Positions 40,708 to 56,184 of a stretch of DNA of 64,000 bases are shown here, one piece after another. The translations under genes were made by a program, and so were the position numbers. The stretch spans positions 2,010,001 to 2,074,000 of the forward strand of contig NZ_AP026560.1 in assembly GCF_025997855.1 (NCBI RefSeq), read 5' to 3'. The first letter of the stretch is position 1, and every line of letters starts with the position of its first letter. The notes under the pieces are model-generated. The model worked only from the letters and a program-made list of their open reading frames with translations, did no database searches and had not been told where the DNA came from. Source of the stretch: Deinococcus aetherius. Lineage in GTDB: Bacteria > Deinococcota > Deinococci > Deinococcales > Deinococcaceae.

Positions 40708-41946
40708 TCAGCCGCGCCCCTCGCCCACGTCCACCAGGGGGGGCTCGCCCAGGGTGACGCGGGCGACGGTGCCGCCCCCCGGGGCGTCTTGCAGGCACAC
40801 GTCGCCGCCGTGGGCGCGGGCGTAGCGGCGCACCAGGGAGAGGCCCAGCCCCTGCCCGTCCGCGAGGCCGCGCGGTCCCCGCTCGTAGGGGAGGAAGACA
40901 CGCTCGCGCAGCTCGGGGGACAGGCCGGGACCGTGGTCCCGCACGCTGATCTGGGGTCCCCGGGCCCCCATCCCCAGGGTAACCTCGACCGGGCCGGGGG
41001 TGTACTTCAGGGCGTTCTCGACGAGGTTCTCGACGATCTGGCGCACCCGGTTGGGGTCCACGGGCCAGGCCACGGGCTCTCCCGGCAGGTGGACGCTCAC
41101 CCGGCTCCCCGCGAGGCGGGCCACCAGGGGGCGCAGGTCCACGCGGCTGACGCGCAGGGTCACGTCGAGGTACAGGTCGTTCAGGCGGGTCAGGTCGGCG
41201 CGGCTGGCGAGCTGGGTGGCGCTGTCCTCGATCAGGGCGAGGAGGTGCTGGCGCTGCTCGGGCGTCTCGGCGTGCCGCAACAGGTCGCTGGCGAGCATCA
41301 GGGCCTGGAGGGGGCGGCGCAGCTCGTGGCTGGCGAGGCTGAGGGCCTCACGCTGCCGGGCCTCGCGGTGGGCGCGGCGGTCGCGCTCGGCGCGCCACAG
41401 CAGCAGGGCCCGAAGGGTCAGGAGCATGCTCAGCAAACCGGTGGCGAAGGCCGTGAAGATCAGCGCGCGGCGCATGTCTCCCAGGGCGCGCAGGGAGGCG
41501 GCCCGCGTCTGCCCCGTGTAGCTCGCCGCCTGAGCGCCCAGCCCGATGGCCTCGCGGGCGGCGGCGGCCACCGAGGCGGAGGTGTCCTCGCGCAGCAGAC
41601 GCTCGACCTCCGCGAGCCGGGCGTCGCCGTAGCCCTCCACCACGTCCAGGGCCTTGAACTGGGCGGGAGTCTGGGCGCTCGACAGCGCGCGGTCGCGGAT
41701 GTCGCGCCGTTCCTCGTCGCTCAGGCTGGGGTCGAGCCGGGCCACCTGATACGCCTGCACGTCCTGAGCGAGCCCCTGGTAGGCGTAGGGGGACCAGCCG
41801 TTCCCGCCCTGGAGCAGGGTGTGGTAGGCGGGCTGGGTGGCGAGCAGCAGCAACCCCACGGTGAGCAGGGCGGGCAGCACGGCGAGAATCCCCTCGCGCA
41901 GCATGACGGCCCGGGGCACGCGGTGGGCGGCGGGGGCGGGGGTCAC
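40708..41946 (-). CDS. membrane sensor histidine kinase
   Basis: A 412-residue kinase with TM1 (about 19-37), an extracytoplasmic helical domain (about 38-160), TM2 (about 161-184), HisKA with [14 protein letters not shown] (His207) and a HATPase domain: [12 protein letters not shown] (N box), RDHGPGLS (G1) and [19 protein letters not shown] (G2). The GTG start at 41946 overlaps the stop of the SUOX-fold gene by 4 bases, so the two proteins are made together; the exported SUOX-fold protein may feed signal to the kinase's outer domain. No response-regulator gene is adjacent. Confidence 0.9.
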   Translation of the reverse strand: MTPAPAAHRVPRAVMLREGILAVLPALLTVGLLLLATQPAYHTLLQGGNGWSPYAYQGLAQDVQAYQVARLDPSLSDEERRDIRDRALSSAQTPAQFKALDVVEGYGDARLAEVERLLREDTSASVAAAAREAIGLGAQAASYTGQTRAASLRALGDMRRALIFTAFATGLLSMLLTLRALLLWRAERDRRAHREARQREALSLASHELRRPLQALMLASDLLRHAETPEQRQHLLALIEDSATQLASRADLTRLNDLYLDVTLRVSRVDLRPLVARLAGSRVSVHLPGEPVAWPVDPNRVRQIVENLVENALKYTPGPVEVTLGMGARGPQISVRDHGPGLSPELRERVFLPYERGPRGLADGQGLGLSLVRRYARAHGGDVCLQDAPGGGTVARVTLGEPPLVDVGEGRG

Positions 41947-42491
41947 GGGGCGGGCGTGACGCGCTCGGCGAACCACACCCACGCGGCCCCGTACAGCCTG
42001 GCCGGAAAGCGGGCCGGGTCGTTCGGCAGCACCACCGTGAGGGGGCCCTTTTCGAGGACCGGGATGCGTTTGCCGTTCGCCGTGTGCGCGAGCATGATGG
42101 GCGCCGCCATGTAGTCGGACGCGCGCAGGGTGGTCACGAAGCCGTTCGACGCGTAGACCCGCAGGTCCCGCCCCGAGAAGCCACCGAGTGCGGCGAGGTT
42201 GCGCAGCGGCACCCCCTCGTAGGTGAAGGTGCGGCGCAGTTGCGCGTGCTCGGTCGCGTAGCGGACGGTGGGCAGGGCCAGAAGCTGGGCGCGTGTGAGC
42301 CGCCAGGTGCGCGGCCCCCCCTCCAGGGTCAGCAGGACGCGCTCGCCCGGCCGGGCGGGGGGCAGCGGGCGCCCGGCGCGGAAGTAGGTGAAGGGGCGAA
42401 AGCCGGAGTCGTCCTGGGCCTGCCGCACGCCGAGCGCCAGCCCGGAGGCGAGCGCCGCCAGCGAGAGCAGGGCGCGAAGTTGTGGGGACAC
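41943..42491 (-). CDS. small secreted sulfite-oxidase-fold (molybdopterin domain-like) protein without cysteine
   Basis: A 182-residue protein with an N-terminal signal or anchor and a SUOX-like (oxidoreductase molybdopterin-binding) fold: [34 protein letters not shown] and [16 protein letters not shown]. True sulfite oxidases bind Mo through a conserved Cys; this protein has no Cys at all, so it is unlikely to be a Mo enzyme. Its 4-base overlap with a histidine-kinase gene suggests a ligand-binding or sensory accessory role. GTG start, 6 nt after a TAGACT box. Confidence 0.75.
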   Translation of the reverse strand: MSPQLRALLSLAALASGLALGVRQAQDDSGFRPFTYFRAGRPLPPARPGERVLLTLEGGPRTWRLTRAQLLALPTVRYATEHAQLRRTFTYEGVPLRNLAALGGFSGRDLRVYASNGFVTTLRASDYMAAPIMLAHTANGKRIPVLEKGPLTVVLPNDPARFPARLYGAAWVWFAERVTPAP

Positions 42492-42497
42492 GGGCAG

Positions 42498-42503
42498 AGT
42501 CTA
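42498..42503 (-). promoter_or_regulatory. -10 box of the SUOX-fold/kinase operon
   Basis: TAGACT on the minus strand, 6 nt before the GTG at 42491. Confidence 0.55.
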
Positions 42504-42628
42504 GTGCGCCCGGCCCGGCCCCGTCTGCGGTGGTCTGGTCGTTGGCATGAATCCCAGATGAGCAGGCCGAAGGAGTCGCCCCGGCGCGAGGTCAGCCGCC
42601 CGTCAAGTGTTCCCGGCACAGTCGGGGC

Positions 42629-43537
42629 ATGAGACCCACCCCCCTCCGGTTGACCCTCGGCCTCCTCGCCCCCCTGCTCGGCCTGGCGGGGCCCGGCACG
42701 GCGGGGGCTGCCCCGAAGATCAGCGCGCAGAGCATCATCGTGAACCCGGTGCCCACCTCGCTGAGCGTGAGGGTCTGGACCGACCGCACGCCGGGCGGGA
42801 ATGGGGGGGCGAACTACGCCCCCGGCGACCACATCCGGCTCTTCACGAGCGTGAACCAGGACGCCTACGTGTACCTCTTCAACGTCGATCCGGGCGGGAA
42901 CGTGGACCTGATCCTGCCCAACCGCTACCACAGCGGGGGCAACTTCCTGAAGGCGAACACGACGAAGGTCTTCCCGGACGCGGGCGACCCCTTCACCTTC
43001 GACATCGCCACGCCCTACGGCCTGAACAAGGTGCTTGCGCTGGCGAGCCGCACGCCGCTGAACCTCGATCAGATTGCCTCCTGGGGGGCGGGGCAGAACT
43101 CGTTTGCCACCGTGAACGTGCAGGGCCAGGACCGGCTCGCGCAGGCCCTGAGCATCGTCGTGACCCCGGTAGACCAGAGCGGTTGGGTGAGCGACACGGC
43201 GTCCTACAACGTGGTGGCGCAGGCGGCGGCGCAGCCCGTTCCGGTGCGTCCGGCCCCCGCCCCGTCCGTCCCGCCCTTGCGCCCCGCGCCCACCCGGCCC
43301 GCCCCGGGGTCCTTTGACCGTGACTGGCAGACCTCCTTCGAGCGTCAGGCCCGCGTGGACGACGTGTACGCGGAATACGCCGCCCGCCTGCGCCAGCAGG
43401 GCTACCGCCAGGTCGAGGTGCGCCGGAACGGAAACGGTCGGCGCCTGCGCGGCGAGTTCCGCCGGGGGCCGGAGCGCGTGACCCTGGAGGTCCGGCAGCA
43501 GCGGAACCGCTTCGAGGTGAAGGTCACCCACCGCTGA
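42629..43537 (+). CDS. secreted DUF4384-domain protein
   Basis: A 302-residue exported protein. The signal peptide ends GTAGAA. A DUF4384 domain spans about 35-180: [44 protein letters not shown] and [10 protein letters not shown], the beta-sandwich found in envelope proteins and next to Ser/Thr kinases elsewhere. A Pro-rich linker (about 205-232) leads to a basic C-terminal domain of about 65 residues ([31 protein letters not shown]). Function unknown; an envelope role is likely. Confidence 0.85.
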   Translation: MRPTPLRLTLGLLAPLLGLAGPGTAGAAPKISAQSIIVNPVPTSLSVRVWTDRTPGGNGGANYAPGDHIRLFTSVNQDAYVYLFNVDPGGNVDLILPNRYHSGGNFLKANTTKVFPDAGDPFTFDIATPYGLNKVLALASRTPLNLDQIASWGAGQNSFATVNVQGQDRLAQALSIVVTPVDQSGWVSDTASYNVVAQAAAQPVPVRPAPAPSVPPLRPAPTRPAPGSFDRDWQTSFERQARVDDVYAEYAARLRQQGYRQVEVRRNGNGRRLRGEFRRGPERVTLEVRQQRNRFEVKVTHR

Positions 43538-43601
43538 GCCCCCCGGCCCCGCACGCCGCCCCCTCCTCATCCCGGGGCGGCGTGCCCTTTGGCCGGACGC
43601 G

Positions 43602-44099
43602 CTACTTCTTGTGGGTGGCCTTCCAGGCGAGGGCGAGTTCCTCGTAGTACTCGCGCACGCTGTCCACGGCCGTGTCGGCGAGGTCGCCCTGGCCAGCGAC
43701 GCTGCCGTACCCCGAGGTGGACCACAGTTCGAGGAACTTCGCGTCGAAGGTGTGGGTGCCCAGGGTGAGCCGCGCGGGTTTGGCCGACCTCACGGTGAGG
43801 TCGAGCGCGTAGAGCATCCGGCCGTCGCGGGCCTTGAAGGCGTCCAGGGTGAAGATCTGGTCGACCGTGCAGGTCTTGGGGTCGCCGTAGAGCACACCGT
43901 ACAGGGTGGCGTACTTGTCGAGCTGCTCGTCGAGCGCCACGGCGAGGTCCTGCTGTTCCTCGTTGTCGACGGCCACGTAGGAGACGGGCGGGCACAGGTC
44001 GGCGCTCGTGAGGGCGCGCAGGTTGTCCTGCTGGTGATCGGCCCGGGCCGTGCCGAGCAGGAGGGAGAGGGCCGTCAGCGTCAGGAGCGCGCGTCGCAT
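43602..44099 (-). CDS. secreted protein of unknown function
   Basis: A 165-residue protein with signal peptide [20 protein letters not shown]. The mature part has two Cys (LCPPVSYV and KTCTVDQ), a strand pattern [19 protein letters not shown] and a helical end ([17 protein letters not shown]). I do not recognise a family. TACACT lies 6 nt before the ATG. It is divergent from the E1 alpha gene. Confidence 0.75.
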   Translation of the reverse strand: MRRALLTLTALSLLLGTARADHQQDNLRALTSADLCPPVSYVAVDNEEQQDLAVALDEQLDKYATLYGVLYGDPKTCTVDQIFTLDAFKARDGRMLYALDLTVRSAKPARLTLGTHTFDAKFLELWSTSGYGSVAGQGDLADTAVDSVREYYEELALAWKATHKK

Positions 44100-44105
44100 G
44101 GGGGC

Positions 44106-44111
44106 AGTGTA
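44106..44111 (-). promoter_or_regulatory. -10 box of the secreted-protein gene
   Basis: TACACT on the minus strand, 6 nt before the ATG at 44099. Confidence 0.55.
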
Positions 44112-44302
44112 CGCGCCGGGAGGCCCGGTTCAGGAGGCGTCTGCTACGCTGGACGCCTCCCCCTTCGGGTGGCCCGCCCACCCTCCGCACCTCTCCCCGT
44201 TCCCGCCGTGTCTCACGCCGCTGCCGCGTCCATCCCACGTCCGGGCCAGATGCCGGACGGGCGCCGCACGCCGACGTGACGCAGACCACCCGTGGAGGCC
44301 CC

Positions 44303-45397
<1,095 letters not shown>

Positions 45398-45411
45398 GGG
45401 GGGCTGCGCCC

Positions 45412-45549
45412 ATGAGTGGTGAGTGGAAAGTGGTCAGTGGAGGGAGCCTGCTCTCCCTCCGTTGCTTCCCAGCCTCTTCTTCCCCCCCTTCTCACCAAGG
45501 AACACACAGCTCCCGCACCCACTCACCACTGACCACTTCCCACTTCCCG
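45412..45549. repeat. intergenic element with inverted-repeat arms, family C, copy 2
   Basis: Left arm GAGTGGTGAGTGGAAAGTGG, right arm CCACTCACCACTGACCACTT; about 78 nt lie between the arms. The element sits between the two subunit genes of one enzyme. The arms are near-identical in character to the pair at 29749-29848. Confidence 0.72.
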
Positions 45550-45566
45550 CCCCCCGAGGTTCCCGC

Positions 45567-46568
<1,002 letters not shown>

Positions 46569-46685
46569 GGGTGAGGGGGAAGAGACCGCGCGGCGCCTCC
46601 AGCTCCCGATGACCACCTCCGATTGGCGCTCTCTCCACGTTTCCGCCTCAAGCAGAAATCATGAAGCTTGTCAAGGATGGGAAGG

Positions 46686-47885
46686 ATGCGTGCCCCCCTC
46701 CTCCCCACCCTGCTGCTGACCGCTGGCCTGCTCGTGGGCGCGACCGTCTTCGGCGCGAGCCGCCTTCAGCCCGGGGGGACCGGGCCGGTGACGGCGTCGC
46801 CCGCCCCGGTCCAGGCGGAGGTCGAGGCGCATATGCCCGCCGTGGTCGAACCCCCCGCGCAGGAGGCCACTCCCCCAGTCCCCGAACCCGAGGTGGTCAC
46901 GCCCCCACCGCCCCCGCCCCTGCCCGCCTCCGCCCGCGTTTCCGGGGTCCGGCACGAGTACCAGCGGCTGAATAACTGTGGTCCCGTGACGGTGGGCATG
47001 GCGCTGAGCCGCTGGGGGGGCAGGCTCGACCAGTACGACATCGCCCCGCGCCTCAAGCCCAACCGGGGGGACGTGAACGTCTCGCCCGAGGAACTGGCCG
47101 CGTTCGCCCGGTCGCAGGGGATGAACGTCCACCTCGCCATGAACGGCGACCGCGCGTTGCTCAAACGCTTCCTGGCGGCGGGGTATCCGGTGATCGTGGA
47201 GACGTGGTTCATCACGCATGACAGCGGGGGGATGGGGCACTACCGCCTGCTCACCGGGTACGACGACACGAAGGGCGCCTTCAGCGCGCTCGACTCGTAC
47301 ATGGGGCCGCTGACCATGCCCTACGCCCGCTTCGACGAGCTGTGGCGGTCCTTCGGGCGGACCTTCCTGGTCGTCTCGCCCCCCGAACAGGCCGGGGAGG
47401 TGCGGGAACTGCTGGGCTTCCGCGCGGACCCTTCGGCCGAGAAGCAGGAGGCGCTGCGGGTGGCCCTGGCCGAGGCCGAGCGGCGGCAGGACGCGGTGGG
47501 CTGGCTGAACCTGGGTCAGGCGAAGCTCGCCCTGGGGGACGCGCGGGGCGCGGCGCGGGCGTTCGACGAGGCGTTCGCGGCGAAAGCCGACCCGTCCCTC
47601 GACCCCACCCGCCCGGTGCGCGTGGCGGGCGGGCTGCCGTGGCGGGCGATGTGGTACACCTTCGGGCCGCTGGAGGCGTACACACGCACGGGGCGGTACG
47701 CGGACGTGCTGCGCCTGACAAACGCCGTGCTGCGCGACGCGCCCGCCCACGAGGAGGCCCTGTACTGGCGGGGCCGCGCGCTGGGTGCGCTGGGCCGCCC
47801 GGCGGGGGCGAAGGCCGCCTACCGCGAGGCGGTGCGGCTGCGTCCCGGCTATGTCCGGGCGCGAGCGGCGCTCGCCTCGCTCTGA
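46686..47885 (+). CDS. exported C39-like peptidase domain protein with C-terminal TPR
   Basis: About 399 residues. An N-terminal signal/anchor (LLPTLLLTAGLLVGATVFG) and a Pro-rich linker (about 55-85) lead to a C39-like papain-fold domain: LNNCGPVTVGMALSRWGG (catalytic Cys98), SGGMGHYRLLTGYDD (His185) and SALDSYMGP (Asp). From about 255 TPR-like helices follow (WLNLGQAKLALGDARGAARAFDEAF; ALYWRGRALGALGRPAGAKAAY). It may trim or bind peptides at the cell surface. In-frame ATG at 46677 and TTG at 46668 are alternative starts; I prefer 46686 with AAGGA 9 nt ahead. Confidence 0.85.
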   Translation: MRAPLLPTLLLTAGLLVGATVFGASRLQPGGTGPVTASPAPVQAEVEAHMPAVVEPPAQEATPPVPEPEVVTPPPPPPLPASARVSGVRHEYQRLNNCGPVTVGMALSRWGGRLDQYDIAPRLKPNRGDVNVSPEELAAFARSQGMNVHLAMNGDRALLKRFLAAGYPVIVETWFITHDSGGMGHYRLLTGYDDTKGAFSALDSYMGPLTMPYARFDELWRSFGRTFLVVSPPEQAGEVRELLGFRADPSAEKQEALRVALAEAERRQDAVGWLNLGQAKLALGDARGAARAFDEAFAAKADPSLDPTRPVRVAGGLPWRAMWYTFGPLEAYTRTGRYADVLRLTNAVLRDAPAHEEALYWRGRALGALGRPAGAKAAYREAVRLRPGYVRARAALASL

Positions 47886-47967
47886 GCCCGGACACCCGGG
47901 ATGAGGACCCTCTCACCTCGCTTGTCGGTGAGGTTTACCCAGCCGGGGGGCGCAGTGGGGAACTCCC

Positions 47968-47973
47968 TACCCT
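47968..47973 (+). promoter_or_regulatory. -10 box of the GH15 gene
   Basis: TACCCT, 6 nt before the ATG at 47980. Confidence 0.55.
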
Positions 47974-47979
47974 GACAGC

Positions 47980-49671
47980 ATGACTCAACAGCCCAGCATC
48001 CGCGACCTCGGGATCGTCGGGGACCGCCGCACCGCCGCGCTCGTGACCCGCGCCGGGAGCGTGGTGTGGTACTGCCCGGGCCGGTTCGACGCCCCCTCCC
48101 TGCTGGCGGGCCTGCTCGATCCGGGGCGGGGCGGCGAGTGGAGGGTGGAGGGCGAGGTGACTCCACTGCGCCGCGCCTACCTGGGGGACAGCGGTGTGCT
48201 GGAGACGCGGGTAGCCACCCCGGCCGGGGAGGTCACGCTGGTGGACTTCATGCCGTACGGGCCGCAGGTGCCGCGCGGGGTGTGCCGCCTGGTGCGGGGC
48301 CCGGCGGGCGCGACGCTCGTCCTGACACCGGCCCCCGACTACGCCCGGCGCCCTCCCCGGCTGACGCGGGGCGGCGACGCGGTGCGGATCGACGGGGACT
48401 GCTGGCTCAGCGCCTCGCACCCGCTCGACGTGGAGGGGGGCGCGGTGAGGCTGAGCATCCCGGCGGGTGAGTCGGGCTGGGCACTGCTGGGGGACCGCCC
48501 GGCGGGGACGGCCAACCCGGAGGCGTGGCTCGACACGACCCTGACCGCGTGGCGCGGCGTTGCGGCAGAGACGTCCTACAGCGGCCCCTACGAGGAGGCG
48601 GTGCGCGGCTCGCTGCGCGCCCTGCGGCTCCTGACCTTCGAGGAGACGGGGAGCGTGATCAGCGCGGCGACAACCTCCCTGCCGGAGGTGATCGGCGCGG
48701 GGCGCAACTACGACTACCGCTACGTGTGGTTCCGCGACTCGGGCATGATCGTGCGGGCCCTTTCCCTGCTCAGCCCGGGACAGAAGGGCACGCTGGGGCG
48801 CGGCTTCCTCGACTTCGTGTGCCGCTCCGCCTCCGGCCGGGACCTGGAGCGCCCCCTCCCCCCGCTGGCGACGGTGTGCGGCAAGGACGCGCCGGACGTG
48901 GAGGAGTTGCCGCTCGCCGGGTACCGGGAGAGCCGCCCGGTGCGGATCGGGAACACCGCCGTCTCGCAGGTGCAGCTCGACGTGTACGGCAACATCCTGC
49001 TGGCGAGCGCGGGGCTGTACGGCTGGGCCGAGCTGGAAGAGCACTGGTCCGTTCTCGGGCCCGTCGCCGAGTACCTCTGCGGGCACTGGCAGGACCCCGA
49101 CAACGGCATCTGGGAGGAGGAAGAACGCCTTCCCTACCTGTCGAGCAAGGTGCTCGGCGCGGTGGGCCTGGAGCGCCTCGCGGGGCTTCACCCCGACCCG
49201 GCGACCGGGGAACGCTGGCGGGCGGTCGCCGGGGACATCCGCGCCTGGGTCGCCGCCCACGGCCTGACGAGCGAGGGCGCCTTCGCGGCAGTGGCAGGCG
49301 AGGAGACCGTGGACGTGGTGGCGGCGCTGTATCCCGCCTGGGGGTACTGCGCGCCGGACGCCCCCGAGATGCGGGCGACCCTGCGGGTGCTGGAGCGCGA
49401 GTGGTGCCGCGAAGGGCTGTACTGGCGGGCCCTGCGGGAGAAGGACACGGGCGAGGGCGCCTTCCTGGCCGGGACCCTGTGGGTGGCGCTCTACTGGACG
49501 GCCCTCGACCCGGGGCGGGCCCGTCAGATGCTGGAGACCGTGCTGGAGTACGCCAACGACCTCGGACTGATCGCGGAGGAGGCCGACCCCGCTTCCGGCG
49601 CGCTCCTGGGGAACTTCCCCCAGACCTTCGTGCACGCCGCACTTCTCGGGGTCATCGCCGAGTTGACGTAA
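47980..49671 (+). CDS. glycoside hydrolase family 15 protein
   Basis: A 563-residue cytoplasmic protein of the bacterial GH15 glucoamylase/trehalase-like group. The N-terminal beta domain is followed by an (alpha/alpha)6 barrel: LPEVIGAGRNYDYRYVWFRDSG, GNTAVSQVQLDVYGN, WQDPDNGIWEEEE (general acid Glu near residue 380) and LGLIAEEADPASGALLGNFPQTFVH (general base Glu). Relatives release glucose from alpha-glucans or split trehalose. There is no signal peptide. Monocistronic and leaderless. Confidence 0.92.
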   Translation: MTQQPSIRDLGIVGDRRTAALVTRAGSVVWYCPGRFDAPSLLAGLLDPGRGGEWRVEGEVTPLRRAYLGDSGVLETRVATPAGEVTLVDFMPYGPQVPRGVCRLVRGPAGATLVLTPAPDYARRPPRLTRGGDAVRIDGDCWLSASHPLDVEGGAVRLSIPAGESGWALLGDRPAGTANPEAWLDTTLTAWRGVAAETSYSGPYEEAVRGSLRALRLLTFEETGSVISAATTSLPEVIGAGRNYDYRYVWFRDSGMIVRALSLLSPGQKGTLGRGFLDFVCRSASGRDLERPLPPLATVCGKDAPDVEELPLAGYRESRPVRIGNTAVSQVQLDVYGNILLASAGLYGWAELEEHWSVLGPVAEYLCGHWQDPDNGIWEEEERLPYLSSKVLGAVGLERLAGLHPDPATGERWRAVAGDIRAWVAAHGLTSEGAFAAVAGEETVDVVAALYPAWGYCAPDAPEMRATLRVLEREWCREGLYWRALREKDTGEGAFLAGTLWVALYWTALDPGRARQMLETVLEYANDLGLIAEEADPASGALLGNFPQTFVHAALLGVIAELT

Positions 49672-50025
49672 CCTCTCGGGCTGGGCGTCTCCCCTGCCAC
49701 CCACCCTGTGCCAGCAGGGAAGCGCGTCTCCTCCTCTGGAACGGCCTCGGCGGCCATCTGGAGCCGGACGTGTCGGAAAGCCGGCGGGGCTCGTCCTGTA
49801 CCGCGCCCTGTCCCGCGTCCATCCTGCCAGAGAATTGCCGTGGTCGCTCTCCTTCACGGCATGGTCACGACCAGACACCCGCCTGCCCGGAAGGCCGATT
49901 GCACTGGATCGACGAGGACGCTTCGGTCACCCGGCCCCCATCGACACTGTCGACACTTCTCCGGGCGGGAAACGCTGCGGCTCCCGCGCTGACGCCGAAG
50001 CGGCCCCGGTGTTAGGCTTCCCCCC
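49672..50025. other. 354-bp intergenic region with no recognised feature
   Basis: Only short overlapping ORFs without conserved motifs occur here. An inverted repeat TCGACACTGTCGA lies at about 49938-49950. The -10 box of the next gene is at the right end. Confidence 0.6.
50013..50018 (+). promoter_or_regulatory. -10 box of the toroid-protein gene
   Basis: TAGGCT, 7 nt before the ATG at 50026. Confidence 0.55.
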
Positions 50026-50997
<972 letters not shown>

Positions 50998-50998
50998 C

Positions 50999-51068
50999 GT
51001 GTGGCGGGTCGCTCGTGGAGGAGGCCCCCTCTTCTCCACAAGCCACGGGCGACGAGCCACAAGCCCCA
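50999..51068. repeat. intergenic element with inverted-repeat arms, family E
   Basis: Left arm GTGGCGGGTCGCTCGTGG, right arm CCACGGGCGACGAGCCAC; imperfect inverted copies. It is followed by AAAAAACC, which on the minus strand gives a T-tract downstream of yidC, so it may help terminate that operon. Confidence 0.6.
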
Positions 51069-51113
51069 AAAAACCACCCCACCATCCGGCAGGGCGGCCT
51101 CTCGCGGACCCCT

Positions 51114-52693
<1,580 letters not shown>

Positions 52694-52697
<4 letters not shown>

Positions 52698-52944
52698 GGA
52701 GTTGTCTTTCTGCCTTGCGGAAAGCGGGCCGGAACGGGATCGAAGCCGCCCGGTACGAGGGGATTGCAGCGCATCACGCGCCACGCGGCGAGCCAGCCGC
52801 CTCTCAGGGCGCCGTGCCGCTCGATGGCCTCCACAGCATACTGAGAGCAGGTGGGGGTGAAGCGGCAGGTCGGCGCCGGTTTGCGCGGCGAGAGGTGCCG
52901 CTGGTAGCTCCTCACGACCCGCACGAGTCCTCTGGCAGCGAGAC

Positions 52945-52948
<4 letters not shown>
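52694..52948 (-). CDS. yidD: membrane protein insertion efficiency factor YidD
   Basis: An 84-residue protein with the diagnostic Cys cluster: [20 protein letters not shown] (family motif SP-CRF-PTCS-YA), then [19 protein letters not shown] and [17 protein letters not shown]. It aids YidC-dependent insertion at the inner membrane. It overlaps rnpA by 4 bases upstream and yidC by 4 bases downstream, so the three are translated together. Confidence 0.95.
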
Positions 52949-53346
<398 letters not shown>

Positions 53347-53419
53347 CGGACGGCGGGGCCGCGTGTCGGTGGCGCTGGCGGGGTCTGGCTGGGCGATGGC
53401 CCGCTCCTGGCGGCGACGG

Positions 53420-53563
<144 letters not shown>

Positions 53564-53777
53564 CTCTGTGCTCTCCTTCTCGCGTCGGGGGACATGGGGC
53601 CCTTTCTCCCCGGCACCCCGCCGACCTCTTGCGCGAAAACTCGCCCCCTGGGGAGGCAAACTGGGGAAGTGTATCACGGGGGCGGGCGCGGCGGGAAGGG
53701 AGGGGCAATCGTGTCCTGAGACCACTGTGAGGCCGTGTCTTGCCCCCTCCCCCCCCGACGCGCTACTAATGCGGGGT

Positions 53778-54827
<1,050 letters not shown>

Positions 54828-54828
54828 G

Positions 54829-55488
54829 ATGACGGCCGCGACCCTGCCAGCCGCGCCCGCGTCCGCCCAGCCCGAGCGGACCAAGCAGCGGGTCCTCGAA
54901 CTCCTCAAGCGGCACGGCACGCTGACCGCCCAGGCCCTCGCCTCGGGGCTCTCGGTCAGCGTGCCCGCCGCGCGGCGCCACGTGCAAGACCTCCAGGAGC
55001 AGGGGCTGATCGAGGCGCGCACCGAGCGGCCCGGCGGGCGCGGGCGGCCCCAGCACGTCTTCGGGCTCACCGAGCGGGGCGAGGCGGCCTTCCCGAAAAC
55101 GTACTCGACCCTGTGCGTGGACGTGCTGCGCCACGTGGAGGGGCTGTTCGGGGAGGGGGCGGTGATGCAGGTGCTGGGCGCCCGCAGCGCGGAGGTAGCG
55201 GTGGGCTTGCGGTCCGAGGTGCCGGACGACCTCCCCCTGGAGGAGCGGGTACGGCATCTGGCGGAGCGGCTGTGTGGAACGGGGTTCGACGCGGTGGTCG
55301 AGCCCGGGGCGGAGGGAACGTGGTACATCGTCGAGCGCAACTGCCCGAATCTGACGGTCGCGCGGCAGTACGGGGAGCTGTGCGCGAGCGAACTCGACAT
55401 GTTCGTGAACGTGCTCGGCGTGCCCGTCACGCGCGATACCCGCATCGCCTGCGGCCAGGGCACCTGCCGCTACCGGATCGGCCCTTGA
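54829..55488 (+). CDS. SufR-like winged-helix regulator with C-terminal cysteines
   Basis: A 219-residue DNA-binding protein. Residues about 17-80 are a winged helix (TLTAQALASGLSVSVPAARRH, GRGRPQHVFGLTERG). The C-terminal domain has Cys172 (ERNCPNL), Cys185 (YGELCASEL), Cys208 and Cys213 (RIACGQGTCRYRI), as in SufR, which binds an Fe-S cluster and represses suf genes. It probably senses cluster supply. It starts one base after the Mrp stop, and overlaps the next gene by 4 bases. Confidence 0.88.
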   Translation: MTAATLPAAPASAQPERTKQRVLELLKRHGTLTAQALASGLSVSVPAARRHVQDLQEQGLIEARTERPGGRGRPQHVFGLTERGEAAFPKTYSTLCVDVLRHVEGLFGEGAVMQVLGARSAEVAVGLRSEVPDDLPLEERVRHLAERLCGTGFDAVVEPGAEGTWYIVERNCPNLTVARQYGELCASELDMFVNVLGVPVTRDTRIACGQGTCRYRIGP

Positions 55489-56078
55489 CCCTCCCCCCGC
55501 CCGCTCTGGCCCCGGCGCCCCCCGCGTCCCAGGCCCTCCACAGCCTGGTCGCGTGGCCCCCCGAGGTCCTCGACACCTGGCTCAGGCGCACCCAGGAGCG
55601 GCTGGGCGTGCGCGGCTTCGGGCTGCCGCACCTCAACCTCCGCGCCCCCTTCCGGACCGATCTGGGTGGCCCCGAACTCGTCGCCGCCTTCCGGGACGTG
55701 CTGCGCGGGCAGGAGGCGTTCGAGGTCCGCATCAAGGGCTGGAAGCGCCTGCCGCACGTCATCTTTCTGGAATGCGAACTCAGCCCCGCCCTGGCGCGCC
55801 TGCACGCCCTGGCCCTGAGCGTGGGGCCGTCGAGCCGCGCGCCCCACGACGGCCCGGACTACACGCCGCACCTCACCCTGGGCCTGGGCATCCTGTCCTG
55901 CGCCGAGGAGGAGCTGTGGGATGAGGTGAAACGGCTGACCCCCCCGGTGGACGCCTTCACCGTCACCGCCCTGAGCCTCACCCGCGAGGAGCGGGGCGAG
56001 GTGCTGGAACTCCACACCTTCCCGCTCGAATGCCCGGAGGAGGCCCAGGAGCGGCTGCGGGTGGCGCACGGGTGTTGA
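55485..56078 (+). CDS. 2'-5' RNA ligase/2H phosphoesterase-family protein
   Basis: A 197-residue protein with the two His motifs of the 2H superfamily: GLPHLNLRAPF (first, in HxN form) and YTPHLTLGLG (second, HxT form). Relatives act on 2',3'-cyclic phosphates or 2'-5' bonds in RNA; the first motif is divergent, so activity needs care. TTG start at 55485 shares TTGA with the SufR-like stop, which implies coupling. Confidence 0.8.
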   Translation: MTLPPPALAPAPPASQALHSLVAWPPEVLDTWLRRTQERLGVRGFGLPHLNLRAPFRTDLGGPELVAAFRDVLRGQEAFEVRIKGWKRLPHVIFLECELSPALARLHALALSVGPSSRAPHDGPDYTPHLTLGLGILSCAEEELWDEVKRLTPPVDAFTVTALSLTREERGEVLELHTFPLECPEEAQERLRVAHGC

Positions 56079-56184
56079 GGCGCCCCGTCGGCCCCTTTTC
56101 AACCCCTGTTATCCCGGAGTGGCCCGCACGGGAGCAGGCGAGCCCGGAGCCTCAGGCTTCGGAAAAGTCGGCCCGGGTGACGGT

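Noticed and set aside
44276..44302. Upstream GTG start of E1 alpha
   Set aside because: The ATG at 44303 has a good GGAGG at the right distance; the GTG does not.
49672..50025. Small ORFs in the gap after the GH15 gene
   Set aside because: None has a ribosome site, leaderless promoter or recognisable motif, and they overlap in several frames.
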